Source: Chrysemys picta bellii
Taxonomy: Eukaryota > Chordata > Testudines > Emydidae
NCBI RefSeq assembly: GCF_011386835.1
Contig: NC_088795.1
Span: 119,367,434-119,431,433, forward strand
Length of the DNA stretch: 64,000 nucleotides
Direction: 5' to 3'
The notes below the pieces were generated by a model, which was not told where the DNA came from, made no database searches, and worked only from the letters and a program-made list of their open reading frames with translations. Below are positions 30,762 to 42,943 of the stretch, piece by piece. Position 1 is the first letter of the stretch. Each line of letters starts with the position of its first letter. The position numbers and the translations under genes were made by a program.

Positions 30762-33700
30762 GTAAGCGCGCGGCCGCCGGGCAGCGCAGGGGGACGCGGA
30801 GCTCAGAGCCCCTCTCCTCGCCCGGCCTGGCAGCCTCAGGGCCGAGCATTGCGCTGGCCTGTCAAGCCGTGGGCTTGTCAGGGAGCCGGTCTCTGAGTCG
30901 GTGCGTCAGGGGGAGGTTAACGCTGCGTCGGGACCTGGGACCGCTCCTCAGTGGGGCTCCTCCGGCTGCGATGTGCCGTTTCTATCGTCCCCCGGTCCAA
31001 GAAGCGGGCCCACAGCTCCCCACGGGGAGATCCAGCCGTACCCCCCGCCCCTTCCCCATTCCCCCCTTCTGCCCATCCACCTCCTGTACAGCGTGTCAGC
31101 TGTACGGCGTCTAGGTGCTGGCAGCCAGCCCCCCGCCCCAGCTGCTCCTTTCCGCTCAGGCGCGCTCCATGGTCTGGGTAAAATTCACAAGTCTTTAAAA
31201 TAGAAACTCTGGCCTCTTGTTGCTCGTTATACCTGCGATCACTGAAACCTGAACACTTTCCACACCATAGAATCATAGAATCATAGAATATCAGAGTTGG
31301 AAGGGACCTCAAGAGGTCATCTAGTCCAACCCCCTGCTCAAAGCAGGACCAATTCCCAGCTAAATCATCCCAGCCAGGGCTTTGTCAAGCCGGGCCTTAA
31401 AAACCTCCAAGGAAGGAGACTCCACCACCTCCCTAGGTAACGCATTCCAGTGTTTCACCACCCTCCTAGTGAAATAGTTTTTCCTGATATCCAACCTGGA
31501 CCTCCCCCACCGCAACTTGAGACCATCAGACTTGCTAGTGCTGTTTATGCTGCTGCTGGACAAACTTCACTTCTCTATGTGGCATATGTAGTCAGTCACT
31601 TTCTGGGTCCCATGCATAGGTGTTGAATTGAGTCTCTGGCTAGTGATGGCCCATACAACAACTTTCTGGTCATGACCAGACCAACAGTCTTGGTCCAACT
31701 TAAGGTTTCCACTTAAGGGAGTGTCGGGGGGAATGTTCAATTTCTGGTTATTACATCTGTGAGGAAAACCTGAACAAAATGATGCTGAGCTGTCTTACTG
31801 AGTCTGCAAGAGCCAAAATGGTAACATGGAGATGGCAACTTCTTCCTTCTTCTCAAGAAGATAACATTGAAATGTTATGACACTTTCAAAGTTAGCATTA
31901 ACTGTTGACCATGTTGACACAAACATCTGTTTATTTTAGGATAGTATGCAGGGTATGAATAACATCACTTTTGAAATATTCTTGTGCCCTGTGGCATTGT
32001 ATATAGTACTTGAGATACAAACACTGCAGGTGAGTGTCTAAAGTCAAAGGCTCTATTAAATAGCTAAATTAAGAATACTTTCTTAATAAAAAGCTTTTGT
32101 GAAACCTTGGGACTTTATTTTTGTTTTTAATCTAAAACTGACCCATCAACAACATGGCTTTCAGAAAGGGTCGATCAAGTTTTATGTCTGACACCCTGTA
32201 GCTGTTTCATAGTCCATAGGTGTGTGTGTAGAAATAGTAACCAAAGAACCCCACAGATTGCTCAATAACTTAGTATGTGCAGGGGGGATTCTAGTAAAGG
32301 AAGTGCTTCCCCAAAGATTTACAACAGAATCTGTCATCTAAAAACGAACAGTAAAGATTTCCCTTCTTACACAACTTCCCATCCCAGTTTCATTGCAGAT
32401 TTGACTCTGTTTACTCCTTTGTTTCCTATTCTCATCACACCTGTCTTCATTGTATTTATGTTTTTCACTCCATTATGTCACAACTGTCAGGTCTCACACA
32501 TCCTTTTTAATCTACACTAACAAAATTTTCTTTGTTTTGGTACAATATAGGAAGCTGACTCAATCACCATTTATGTTGATAATTGGTTGAAACAGGGCTT
32601 TTCTTCAGAAAGACAGCAAGATACCTCAACTCATCCAAGCTCGTACTGTTTAGTGCCCTACTGCACATCCCATTTTTTTCATAAATATGAGGGCAAGTCT
32701 TTTTTTTCTTTTTGAAATTTTTACTGCTTAATAAAACCTAATCTCATTAAATACACTTCTTATTATGATGGCTGTGGCTTTTTGTTACCTAACAAACTAT
32801 TCTTGCAGAGATGTGCAAGCACTAATCTTTCTCACCTGTGTACTGTGTATTTAAAAAAAAAAGGGGGGGGGGGAGGAGAATGGGAAATATGATCCAAATA
32901 TTGAACTTCCACTTCCAAATGAGCAAAATTAGATATGAAGGCATCAGTTTTGACTTCATGGCTAAGGCTGCATTAAGAATTACATTTAAAGAACTAAATA
33001 TCTCCATTTCATAGTTTAATTATTGAATTCAATAATAAATATTCATAGAACTGAATTTTGCTTCTAAATTTTCTTAGAAAAATTGCTACCAACTTCTGCA
33101 GGACAAAATACTTTTTAAAATTTTGTTTAGAGTTTTCCCTCTTCTTCCTCCATGTTTCTCTAGTTAAACAACCACATACACACATGACTAGGGTACTAGA
33201 CTTAGGCCTCTCATTTGTTTAAATGTGTACAGTTTCAGTGTTGCAATCTTTTTCCCCTTCTGTAAAATGTTGGAGTGAAGCGAGTATGAAACTCTGTTGA
33301 GAGGGAGGACCTGAGTCATGGAAACAACTTTTATGAGTTGAATGATTGCCACTTATTTTTCCTACACTATGTGCCAAGCAAGCTGTTGAATAAATAGGAT
33401 TGTTTGATCCTTTCTTATATTTTGCAAAGAAATGTGTTAACTTTTGTTCCCCAGAGAATTTTGACATATGATTCAACCAGTGGAATTACTCTACTTTTTG
33501 CTAGATTTCAGGGACGCTACAATACTGTCAAGGTGCACTTGATATTGAGACATGAAAGGCCTATATTTGGCAGTGGCCCTGAGGATGTCACTTCCAGATG
33601 GTGCTCATGTAGATCCTGGTGGTGTCTTGGGATTCACTGAGAAACTGATGTAGCTTGTTATGTTAATACTCATGGTGCCAGCTTCATGGAATACTATTAG

Positions 33701-35007
33701 TAGCATCTGTCTTAGAGCTTAGTCACTGAGGTGCTGTTCACATCTGTATACCTTCTAGAAATCTAGCTAGATCGAGGAAACATCTTGGTGGAATAAAGAG
33801 ATATTATAGGAGGGGTGGACTTTATACTGGTCCAGAAGAAGACTGTGTGAATGCACAGTAGAATGGTTAACCTAAATATTGCTAGAAAAACAAAGATATT
33901 TCAGGTTGATGTGTGGGGGAAAACATGAGAGGTTATCCCTAATAATTGGGTGTATTTTTAGAACTGAGCTAATAAGTCAAGCCATCACTAATTTCCTTAA
34001 TTTTCTCCTTCTAGGAGGATATGGCTGCTCATGTTGGAGCATCCCGAACTCCCCAGGAAGTTATGGAACACTATGTAAGCATGTATATCCATGGCAACCT
34101 TGGAAAAGCCTGCATCCCTGACACTATACCTAACAGAGTGACAGATCACACTTGTCCTAGTGGTGGCCCACTTTCTCCTAGTCTGACCACACCCCTCCCT
34201 CCTTTGGACATATCAGTGGCGGAACAGCAGCAGTTGGGATATATGCCACTTCGAGATGACTATGAGATTGAGTATGACCAGGATGCTGAGACTCTGATCA
34301 GTGGTCTTTCAGTGAACTATGATGATGATGATGTGGAAATAGAATTAAAAAGAGCTCACGTTGATATGTACGTAAGAAAACTTAAGGAAAGGCAACGGAG
34401 GAAAAACATTGCACGAGATTATAATCTGGTACCTGCCTTTCTTGGGAAGGATAAAAAGGACAAGGAAAAAACTCCAAAACGGAAGATCACAAAAGAAGAA
34501 AAGGAGTTGAGGTTAAAACTGAGGCCTCTCTATCAATTCATGTCTTGTAAGGAGTTTGAAGACTTCTTTGAGAACATGCATAAGGAGAGGGTACTTCGAG
34601 CAAAGATTCGAGAACTGCAGCGGTACCGTCGAAATGGAATCACCAAAATGGAAGAGTCAGCAGAATATGAGGCAGCTAGACATAAACGGGAGAAGAGGAA
34701 GGAGAATAAAAATATAGCCAATTCCAAGAGAGGAAAGGAAGATGGTAAGGATGGGGAATTTGCTGCAATTGAAAATCTGCCTGGCTTTGAACTCTTATCA
34801 GACAGAGAAAAGGTGCTCTGTAGCTCTCTAAATCTGAGTCCGGCACGTTATGTGACTGTGAAAACTATAATTATTAAAGACCATCTCCAAAAAAGACAGG
34901 GTATTCCCTCAAAAAGTCGCCTTCCCAGTTATTTGGACAAGGTACTAAAGAAAAGGATTTTAAACTTCCTAACAGAAAGTGGTTGGATATCTAGGGATGC
35001 TTCATGA
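30492..35007 (+). CDS. TADA2B: TADA2B, transcriptional adaptor 2-beta (SAGA complex)
   Basis: Two coding exons (30492-30761, 34015-35007) give 420 aa, the human length. Ada2b is the adaptor of the SAGA histone acetyltransferase module (with GCN5/PCAF, ADA3 and SGF29) in the nucleus. Domains: ZZ zinc finger at about 5-50 (Cys9, 12, 23, 26, 32, 35; His45, 49), SANT domain at about 70-120 (GWSSREEQLLLDAIEQFGFG), a basic helical middle (KLKERQRRKNIARDYNLVPA), and a SWIRM domain at about 348-420 (LPSYLDKVLKKRILNFLTES). The start context is taagATGg, a good Kozak match. The 3253 bp intron splits SANT after Trp90. Confidence 0.97.
30762..34014 (+). other. TADA2B: TADA2B intron
   Basis: The first 200 bp belong to the CpG island. 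A CR1 3' end sits at 31267-31535. The rest is AT-rich with a G homopolymer near 32862-32873 and no recognisable exon. Confidence 0.7.
31267..31535 (-). mobile_element. CR1 LINE 3' end in TADA2B intron
   Basis: It begins on + with repeated 8-mers (atagaatcatagaatcatag), the reverse complement of the ATTCTATG tail that defines CR1. On the minus strand it encodes RLDIRKNYFTRRVVKHWNAL, then PREVVESPSLEVFKARLDKA, the CR1 reverse-transcriptase C-terminus with few lesions, so relatively young. Confidence 0.9.
34015..35007 (+). CDS. TADA2B: TADA2B coding exon 2
   Basis: Acceptor tccttctag, then EDMAAHVGASRTPQEVMEHY to WISRDAS and TGA. 330 codons on one long exon, including an acidic YDDDDVEIE stretch and the SWIRM domain. 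Confidence 0.96.
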   Translation, partial: EDMAAHVGASRTPQEVMEHYVSMYIHGNLGKACIPDTIPNRVTDHTCPSGGPLSPSLTTPLPPLDISVAEQQQLGYMPLRDDYEIEYDQDAETLISGLSVNYDDDDVEIELKRAHVDMYVRKLKERQRRKNIARDYNLVPAFLGKDKKDKEKTPKRKITKEEKELRLKLRPLYQFMSCKEFEDFFENMHKERVLRAKIRELQRYRRNGITKMEESAEYEAARHKREKRKENKNIANSKRGKEDGKDGEFAAIENLPGFELLSDREKVLCSSLNLSPARYVTVKTIIIKDHLQKRQGIPSKSRLPSYLDKVLKKRILNFLTESGWISRDAS

Positions 35008-37610
35008 AACTCGTCTGATTTGAAAGCTGAGTCAAAGTGAATAAATGGCTCATCGTGGGCCAAATGACTCTGTTACTTTCTCTCCCTCCCCAAAGATAGG
35101 ATTTTTTTCCTGTAAAACATGAGTATTTACAATCCTCTGTCCAAAAGGATGCTCTTACGTTGGATCATGGAAAATACCAAACTGTAACTTCTTGTGTGAT
35201 CTTAAAGTTAAGTACTTTAAGATAAAGGATTTGTCGCTAAATATTCATTGCAGAATGAGGTGGATCAGATTTCATCTCTTTTGGAACATTATTGGAACGG
35301 ATATGTTCTTACTTTGATTTATTCAAATCCAGTAGCCCAAGGCTAGTTGTTATACTCTCTGCTGTTGGACAAAAGGGTTATTAGTGCAACACTTGCTTGT
35401 TTTGGGGTGGGAGATGGAAGCATTCATTTGGTGGAGCCTGTCTTGTATCACTCTCTTCATGGTGCTGGTAGCCAAATGAAACTTACAAAAATTCTGAGCT
35501 TTGAAGTACAGAACACTTGAAGTGAGCATTTTGTGACTAGTGCTTAGCTTCCTGCATTCTTTACTCAGTAACAAGGACCTGTATTGTGGTAGAGTGATGT
35601 GAGCACATATAGAAAATGCAAGAGGAGGTGAGTCAACAGGATGGGACAGGGACATGGAATATGGTGGATAAGTTGCTTCCAGTCACTTCCCTCATGGAGC
35701 AGATTCTTAAAAACTTATTTTCACACTGAATTGCCTCTTAGGCAGATTACTCCAGGGTCTGTGCTGGCATAGATCCTGTAGGAAACTCCTGTTGCAGACA
35801 GATAATTCAGTAGCCACAGAGTTCCCTGCCCCTACTCTGGGCATGGGGGGGCTTAACTGGTCCAGCGAAATGTAATGTTCTTCTGAATCTGGTCAGTTGT
35901 TAATGTACATTTTCATCTAATACTGATGTACAAACCACTGATGTAAAAACATGGGAGCTACTTCAGACTTGCAGCTAAAGTCCCCTGCTCATTTAAAAAA
36001 TATGAAACTAAATCAAGCCATTACATGTTGCCCATTGCACATATTTTGCTTAAAATACGTTGAGACAAATTTATTGCAAATGGCAGCAAAAATCTTAATT
36101 TGCTACTTGGTCTACTTCAGTACAAATAATGTGATATTTCACTGAAAATGTGGCATACCAACCTCGTAGGTAGCTTTGGGGGGAAAGGTGTGGGTGGTGG
36201 GGTTTTTGTTTTTGTTTTTTTAATTATTGTTAAAGGGCTACAGTCCAAGTTTGGTGCTTGCAACAAGCACAAGTTTCTCTCCCTCACTCGAGCATACAAA
36301 AAGAAGTATCTGATCCATAAAACATTAATCCTATTATCAGATTTTTAATTGAAGCAGGGAAAGAATCTGAAGAATTAAAGCAGAATTTTTATTGTTACAA
36401 GTACCTTACCTGAGTATATCAAATAAAAAAAAATTGGTTATAGTTGATATTCTTGTAAAATGCAGGGAACTATGTGCTATGTAGGGTTTTCTGGGTTTTA
36501 TGTTTTTTAATTCCTTGTTCCCTGTGTTCTTGCTGGCTTTCCTTCCTTAGAGCATCCCTGTTTGGAAAGGTCTCTAACAGTAAGCTAACTTGATATGTTT
36601 GGAATGCAGGCACTCTGAAAAATTGGGACTTGAAGATTTATTAAGATAACTAGAAAAAAAATTGAGCATTCAGAATGTCGTAACACTTGTTTTGATATTT
36701 CATGCAGTGGACAGAGAAGTAATCACCAAACCCTGTAATATTCTTTCAAGCTGCAGAGTGAATTCTACACATGGAATTCTGAGTGTTCTTAATTGTCAAT
36801 GTATCCAGCATTACCAAAACAGTGTTAACAGTGAGTCCTAATAAGAGAATATTAGTACAAAAGCCAGCATTTCCAAGGGAATCTATGGTGCCTTTTTCTT
36901 TTGAGCTTGGTATCTTAAGTCTCTTCAGAAAGGTAAGGACTACGTCCCCAGCTGTATAAGGCTTTGTTTGTCATAACTGTAAATGGCTTGTTGTAAAATA
37001 CTTAAGACAAAACTGTCAGTCCCACGTTTTTGTTTGCAGTATAAGTGACTGCAATGTGCTCAACAGCTCTGAGAACCACCTCCACTTGTCGTGTGTATCC
37101 TTTTGTGCATGCACAAGTTCAGATACTACAAACTGTGATAAGTTTCCATGCCCTACTTACATGGAAAGGGGAAAGATGTTCTCAAGCTGTCTCTGTTTTC
37201 ACGCCTGGTACTGGATTAGGTGGTTGGTTCTTCTTTTCAATTTGTAAACCCTGTTATCTGGGTGCCATACCATCACCATACATTCAGTATTCTGGAACCT
37301 CAGCTGCATAAATAACTTTCATTTAGTGGTTTTTTTAAATCTACATCACTTTTATACTTCTAAGGTGCTCTGGCACAACTCTTAGTGGGTTTAATTGAAG
37401 CAATATTCTGAAGCCCATCTGATGGATAACTAAAAGAATCAGACTTCTAGGCACTCGTATGATTCAACTAAACATTGTATAAATCAGTTCTTCTGCATTT
37501 ACACTTTGTAGTTTCTGAATTCCTCAGCCCTTCCAAAAATGTTACTTTGGTGCTAGACATAACTTATTGAAGATCTGAATGAATGTAAAATAAAGTATTT
37601 TTAATGTATG
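35008..37610 (+). other. TADA2B: TADA2B 3' UTR
   Basis: Non-coding sequence free of recognisable transposons from the stop to AATAAA at 37589-37594. Repeats resume at 37769. A further AATAAA at 37734-37739 is possible. The extent is inferred. Confidence 0.6.
37589..37594 (+). terminator. TADA2B: Probable TADA2B poly(A) signal AATAAA
   Basis: AATAAA in 'gaatgtaaaataaagtattt', 2.58 kb after the stop. Positional inference only. Confidence 0.5.
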
Positions 37611-37768
37611 AAAACCATGGATATCAATACTTATTTCAATCCTGGAAGCAGATTCAATGATGCAAGAGTGTTTATTAGCTTTGACTGCTAGTCTGTTGGA
37701 AAGGGCTTCCCTAGAAGCAAGGTCTTATCTTTAAATAAAAGGATAGTTGACAATGACTTGGGCTAGAG

Positions 37769-38156
37769 CAGGGGTGGCCACATGCAGCTCTTCAGAAGTT
37801 TATATGGCTTCTTGACTCCGGGGATGGAGCTACAGGTGCCAACTTTCCAATGTGCTGGGGGGTGCTCACTGCTCAACCCTGGCTCTGCCACAGGCCCTGC
37901 CCCACTCCACTCCCTTCCTGCCCCCTCCTTTGCAGTGCCCTCGCTCCTCTCCCCCACTCCGAGCCTCCTGTATGCCACGAAACAGCTGATCAGGAGGTGC
38001 GGGGAGGGAGGGAGAGGCACTGATCAGTGGAGCTGCTGGTGGGTGGGAGGCCCTGGGAGCGGGGTGGGGAAGCTGATTGGGGTGGGGAGGGGCTGCTGAT
38101 GTATTACTGTGGCTCTTTGGTAAATTCTGGCTCCTCCTCAGGCTGGCCACCCCGTG
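37769..38156. mobile_element. Non-autonomous hAT-like element
   Basis: It starts caggggtggccac and ends ggctggccaccccgtg. Shared flank ctagag lies at 37763-37768 and 38157-38162. The interior is GC-rich without a meaningful ORF. Confidence 0.7.
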
Positions 38157-38159
38157 CTA

Positions 38160-41100
38160 GAGGATACGGCTCTTCAGCATTTTCCTATGGAATTGATCTC
38201 TTAGCCTAAGCCTTCCTTCTGTTATGAGTGAACTCTTTACATGTGCCATGCAGTTATCCTAATCCAGTAACTGACTGAAACTGTACTGCTTTTCTGCGGC
38301 AGAGGGTAATATTTGATAATAGCTCTCCAAACCGTACCAGTGCATAGACATATATATCCTTTCTTGTGCTGAATTAATCCCAACTTGCATGTTGCTAATT
38401 CACGAGGAACTGTTTTTAAACATAGATGCTATTTTTGACTTTCAGGGGATGCCTCAAATAGCTTATCTGTCCTAAGAGCTGAAATGAGCTTAAACTGTGA
38501 CAGTTGAGCTTGTGTTTAGAGTACTGACCCTGTACTACAAGCACAGTGATACTCTCCATTTTAAGTACGCTACTATATCCTAGCCCTAACACTATACATC
38601 TATTGTGATCAACCAAGTTCCAATGAGGCCTTATCCAACCAGCTTTTTTTGTAACTATGAAACATTCACCCTCCCTTTACAAATGTGTACTAATCAATTT
38701 TGATTTTAGCACTATTTGTTGCTGGAGGGCTTGTACCAGTATGCTGGAATTAGGGAAACCCTCCCGCGTATTCTGTAGTTGTTCAAGGTGCTAGAATGGT
38801 TCTAGTGGACTTGCATGAATCAGGGTGCAGGAACGGCCTTGGGCTTCAGTTAAACCGAAGCACTTTACCATTTTTCTTCTGTAGGGCTGGTGTAGCAGTA
38901 GTGTGTGCCACTCAATCTCTTTTTAATAAAGTTCTTGCAAGATTGTTTTGCATGTACCCCAATTACTCTTAAACTAGGGTAACATAATACTGCAAAGAAG
39001 GAAGATAGCCGCTTCCTGTTAAGTGTATTCAGGTCAGTAGGCTTGGGTTTTATTTAAGAAAACCCAGTGCATTCATTTGAAGTGTGCTCTGGTGTAGGTG
39101 TGCTATACCCATGCCATGTGCTGCAGTCATGTAAAATCTAACTAATGGGGGCATTATACATATACAATGGGAAGAAATCTGTTAAAATGTGTATATCTAT
39201 AACTGGGTTGTTTTTACATTAGTGATGGAGCCTCTATTTTAAGGAAAGGCAGTTGCACTCCTGCAAATAGAAGTGCTTGCACAGGTGTGAGGGGGAGAGA
39301 GGGGAAAAAAAGCAGGAGAATCAAAGGGAGCAGTTTAACTGCATCACTCCAAATAGCTAAAGCAGGCAAATCACTTCTCTTGCCCAGGAGAAGGCCAGTG
39401 TGAAATTGCAGTAATCGTACAGGAGTACACTCTCTGCAAGTACCTTTTTCTGTTTTATGCCATGGCCTGAGCACTCAGTGCTGGTACCTCAAAAAGAGCC
39501 CGTGGCAGGTTTGTGTTACTGGTCCAATGCTGCTTCTCCTGTCTCCTTCCTCAACCCCCTATGCTGTACTTCCTGCTCCTCATCTTACTCTTTCCCCCTG
39601 CCCCTTTCTTTCATGCTAGATTGCAGAGAGGAAGGGAAAGAGATTGTAGGTGAGCCTATTTCCCCCAGCTGCTCCTGCATGCATGGTTCTTGGTATATAA
39701 CTGGTCACGCAGTCTCTGTTGCATGGACTCTCAAACGGGAAAGGAGACAATAGGCACAGACACACTAAAATAAAAGGGCCCAATACTGCCTGAATTCAAA
39801 CATATCCAGTTTCCTGCTTATGGATTTGTGCTTAGGTCTGTATCTAGCTGTTTTGAGCCCTTTAGGCAGGCTATATGCACACTGTATGAATCAGTTCACC
39901 TTGTCCTTTTTGTTGCTATTACTGCAGGAGCCTAGCATCTACTGTAACAAGCTCCAGCCTGTTCCTAAGTGGGAAAAGCTACAACTGAAACAATTAGAGT
40001 CACACTAATTGCTCTCTCCTTTTGAAGGGAGGGAATTTTCAGCTCTTTCAACAGCAAACTTGTTTAACCAAAAACTGCAGCTTAAGCTGCTATATTCGTA
40101 ACTAGAGTAACATTGCCCAAGTAAGCCACTGCTCTGTAATCAGGTGGAAAGCAGTAAAAAGCTGCCCATTGATATATGTAAGTAGTTCTCAAGAATGTGT
40201 GTGTCATTTTTACTGTGCCCCTTTGATAGCTCATGGCAGAGACAATTTTGATGTTATAAATATAGTGCTCTGCAGTCTAGGTCAGTTAATCAAAAACAAT
40301 CCATACTGCAGCAATCCCCCTTCTTAGTGCTAGTGTCACGTTATGTCCAAACAGTTGCTTAACAAAAGCACGAGACTGTAACCAGCATCAAACACCTCAT
40401 AGAGACACAACTGAGGCACTCAAACCCAAAAGGAGAGACAATCATGACTGTGTGTGTGCTGAAGGAGTCAAATTGCGATGACCTACAATGAGAGATTTCT
40501 CACAGACCTGGGCAGAGCTTGTTTGGGGATGCAACCTAAAGCCCTACCGCTTTTTCTTCCCTTCCCCCTGCAACACCTGCTGTAAAAGTCACAAAACCAA
40601 ATACCAGTATGGTGACATCTATCCATTGATACAAAGTACTTTGCTAAGTGTTTTCTTATTCAGGTGTTATAAAACTTATGGCACCAGCATGATTTAAATT
40701 AATGCAGCCAGATTGGGGGTTTTTGCCATTACTGCATTCTCCACCATGTTATTAATTAAGTTGTAGAATAACTTCAAGGATGAAGACACCATGGGCTAAT
40801 GTACAAATACCTGATGATTTATTCATTGAGAAGTTAGTTGGTATGAAATCAGCAGCTGTTGGCCAAGACAACGGTGATAAAATCTCTCTCTCTAGAGCGA
40901 GAGAGAGAGAGAGAGAGAGAGATGAAAGACTCCCTCCCTCTAAAAATATATATCAAAGAAGTGTTCGTTTAGTTTCTAACCTGACAAATTAGAAAGCAAA
41001 ATAAATATCCAGACTTTTTTGCCTGAACAGAGACCAATTTAAAGGGAACAAACTAGACCCTCTTCTATTACAAATCAGCTGGCATGGTGCTATCAAATAA

Positions 41101-41965
41101 TTCACTAGGGTGCATCAGGAGGTTTAAAAACCAGTCATTCTGTCCCTTCTCCCACTGCTACACAGAGAGGGTTCAGAGAATACATGTATACAGGACCCCA
41201 GTAACTACAGATAAGAATTCCTCCCAGCTGACTCTCACGTTTAGGTGACACATGCCTATACCACAAATCAACACCCAAAAATGTGGGTGTGGAATTTTTA
41301 AGAGTGCTCAGCTTTAGCTTAACTGCTCCTACTGAAGTCACAGAGTTTTACCCATGACTCCAGTAGCAACAGTTAGGCCCATGTTGAGTGCATTTGAAAA
41401 TCACACCCTCCATGTCCAATGGGTGGGATGTAAACATGTGAAGAGGTAGAGGGAAGATCTTTTACAACATGGGTACTTTTTGGCTAAGGGGGAAGGGATA
41501 GGCCTGGTTATAGCCAATCATAGCTGAGGTTAACATAGGAACAGAATAAAAGTAAATGCCCAGCATAACCATTACTCTGTTCATAAAGTGATGCTGCTTC
41601 CCAGCTAGTGTAGTCAAGGCTAAAATATAAACCAGTAAACAAGAAAATAACTCTTATTAAGGAATGTAAATGAAGTAGAGTTCACTTGTGTTGTTTGATC
41701 CAGTTACTTTTAACCACAGGTCTTTATACCTCCACATGAATTATAAAAGGTAACAGATGCCAAAACCACTTTTATATACTTAACTTTTCTGGTGGTTACT
41801 ATTTTGACCTTCAATATAGTTGCAAATAAAATATAGTCAACTGATTGTATTAAAAAATCCAGCGATTGGACAGTTTTTTCTTCTATAACTACTTCAATGC
41901 CATACAAATATTAAATGGTTTCCTTGAGAAGAGATTTTGAAGTATATGAATAAAAGCAATGAAGC
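38160..41965. other. Intergenic spacer TADA2B - GRPEL1 (convergent)
   Basis: About 3.8 kb of AT-rich DNA with only short chance ORFs. A (GA)n run at about 40899-40921 is the one simple repeat I note. Confidence 0.55.
40899..40921. repeat. (GA)n microsatellite
   Basis: GA dinucleotide run following 'ctctctctctagagc', so the stretch can also fold on itself. Confidence 0.85.
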
Positions 41966-41969
41966 CAAT

Positions 41970-42596
41970 CCCCTCCCCCCTGTATTTTATTTACAACCTC
42001 TTAAACCCAGATCAGGAATCACACAGGTGTTGAAACTTTTGCTGTTCAAAGAAAGGCCCTATTCCAGGAAATAGACAGGTCATAGAAACAGCAATCCAGC
42101 AAGTAGCTGATGAGCCTGTCTGCTTTGTGAAAGCTGGTGTGGGCATTCGCAGACAGCTAATTACATGTACCTCTTCACACTGATACTAGGAAATGCAACA
42201 CACAAGGACACACAAAGTCAAAGGGTTCTTCATTCTAAATAGTGATCAAACTGTTACCATGCAGTTTCCTGTGGATATATTTTGTATCTTTCAACTTAAC
42301 ATACCTTCTGTAGCCAGGATTATTACAGATAAAATGTTATCCAAAATACAGATGGCTTAAGGGCTCTTGTCAACTTTGCTTAAGTGCAAAATACAATACA
42401 AAAAATGCACTCTGGAGATCCATCAGATTATTTATGGTCCATTAAGAAATACAATTTCAGCATTTGCTTCAGCTTCACTGGTTAATTTAAGCCTTCCACA
42501 AAGTGTGGGAATGGAAAAAAAAAGCACATTGGGAGAGGAAAACTAGTCAGCCATCTAATAGTTGTATGGCATTTTTAATTCTTATAAATTGGGCCA
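41970..42596 (-). other. GRPEL1: GRPEL1 3' UTR
   Basis: Minus-strand sequence after the stop (42599-42597) to an AATAAA (TTTATT on +) at 41986-41991. Length about 0.6 kb. Extent inferred. Confidence 0.55.
41986..41991 (-). terminator. GRPEL1: Probable GRPEL1 poly(A) signal
   Basis: AATAAA on the minus strand within ggttgtaaataaaatacagg, about 605 bp after the stop. Confidence 0.5.
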
Positions 42597-42943
42597 CTAA
42601 GATTCTTTCACAACTCCCACCAAGGCAGGCCTCAAGGTACGCCCATGCAGCTTATAGCCAACCTTGGATACTAATGCAATAGAACCAGGCTCCTTCCCTT
42701 CCACGGGAGCATGGAACAAAGCTTCATGTTCATAGGGATCAAACTTGGCTCCATCAGGATTCAGTTTGCGCAGGCCGTGCTTTTTGAACACTTTTTGAAT
42801 CTGTACTTCTGTCATGACAAGACCATCATACAGGTTCTTCAGATGAGGGTTGTCATCCTTGAGTTCCTCTTTTGGAACACTCTCAGTTGCTTTTTCCAAA
42901 ATGTCAGCAACTTCTAATAAGTCCTTGCAGAAGCTCTGAATCC
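42597..42943 (-). CDS. GRPEL1: GRPEL1 coding exon 4
   Basis: Acceptor cgttatag. It completes Gly109, then IQSFCKDLLEVADILEKATE, EALFHAPVEGKEPGSIALVS, and stop. Encodes the helical bundle and the beta wing that contacts the Hsp70 nucleotide-binding domain. Confidence 0.95.

Larger units (their letters stand above)
29170..30960. promoter_or_regulatory. CpG island over the CCDC96 - TADA2B divergent start
   Basis: Sharp rise in G+C and CpG density compared with flanking AT-rich DNA. It spans CCDC96 exon 1, the shared promoter and TADA2B exon 1. Confidence 0.85.
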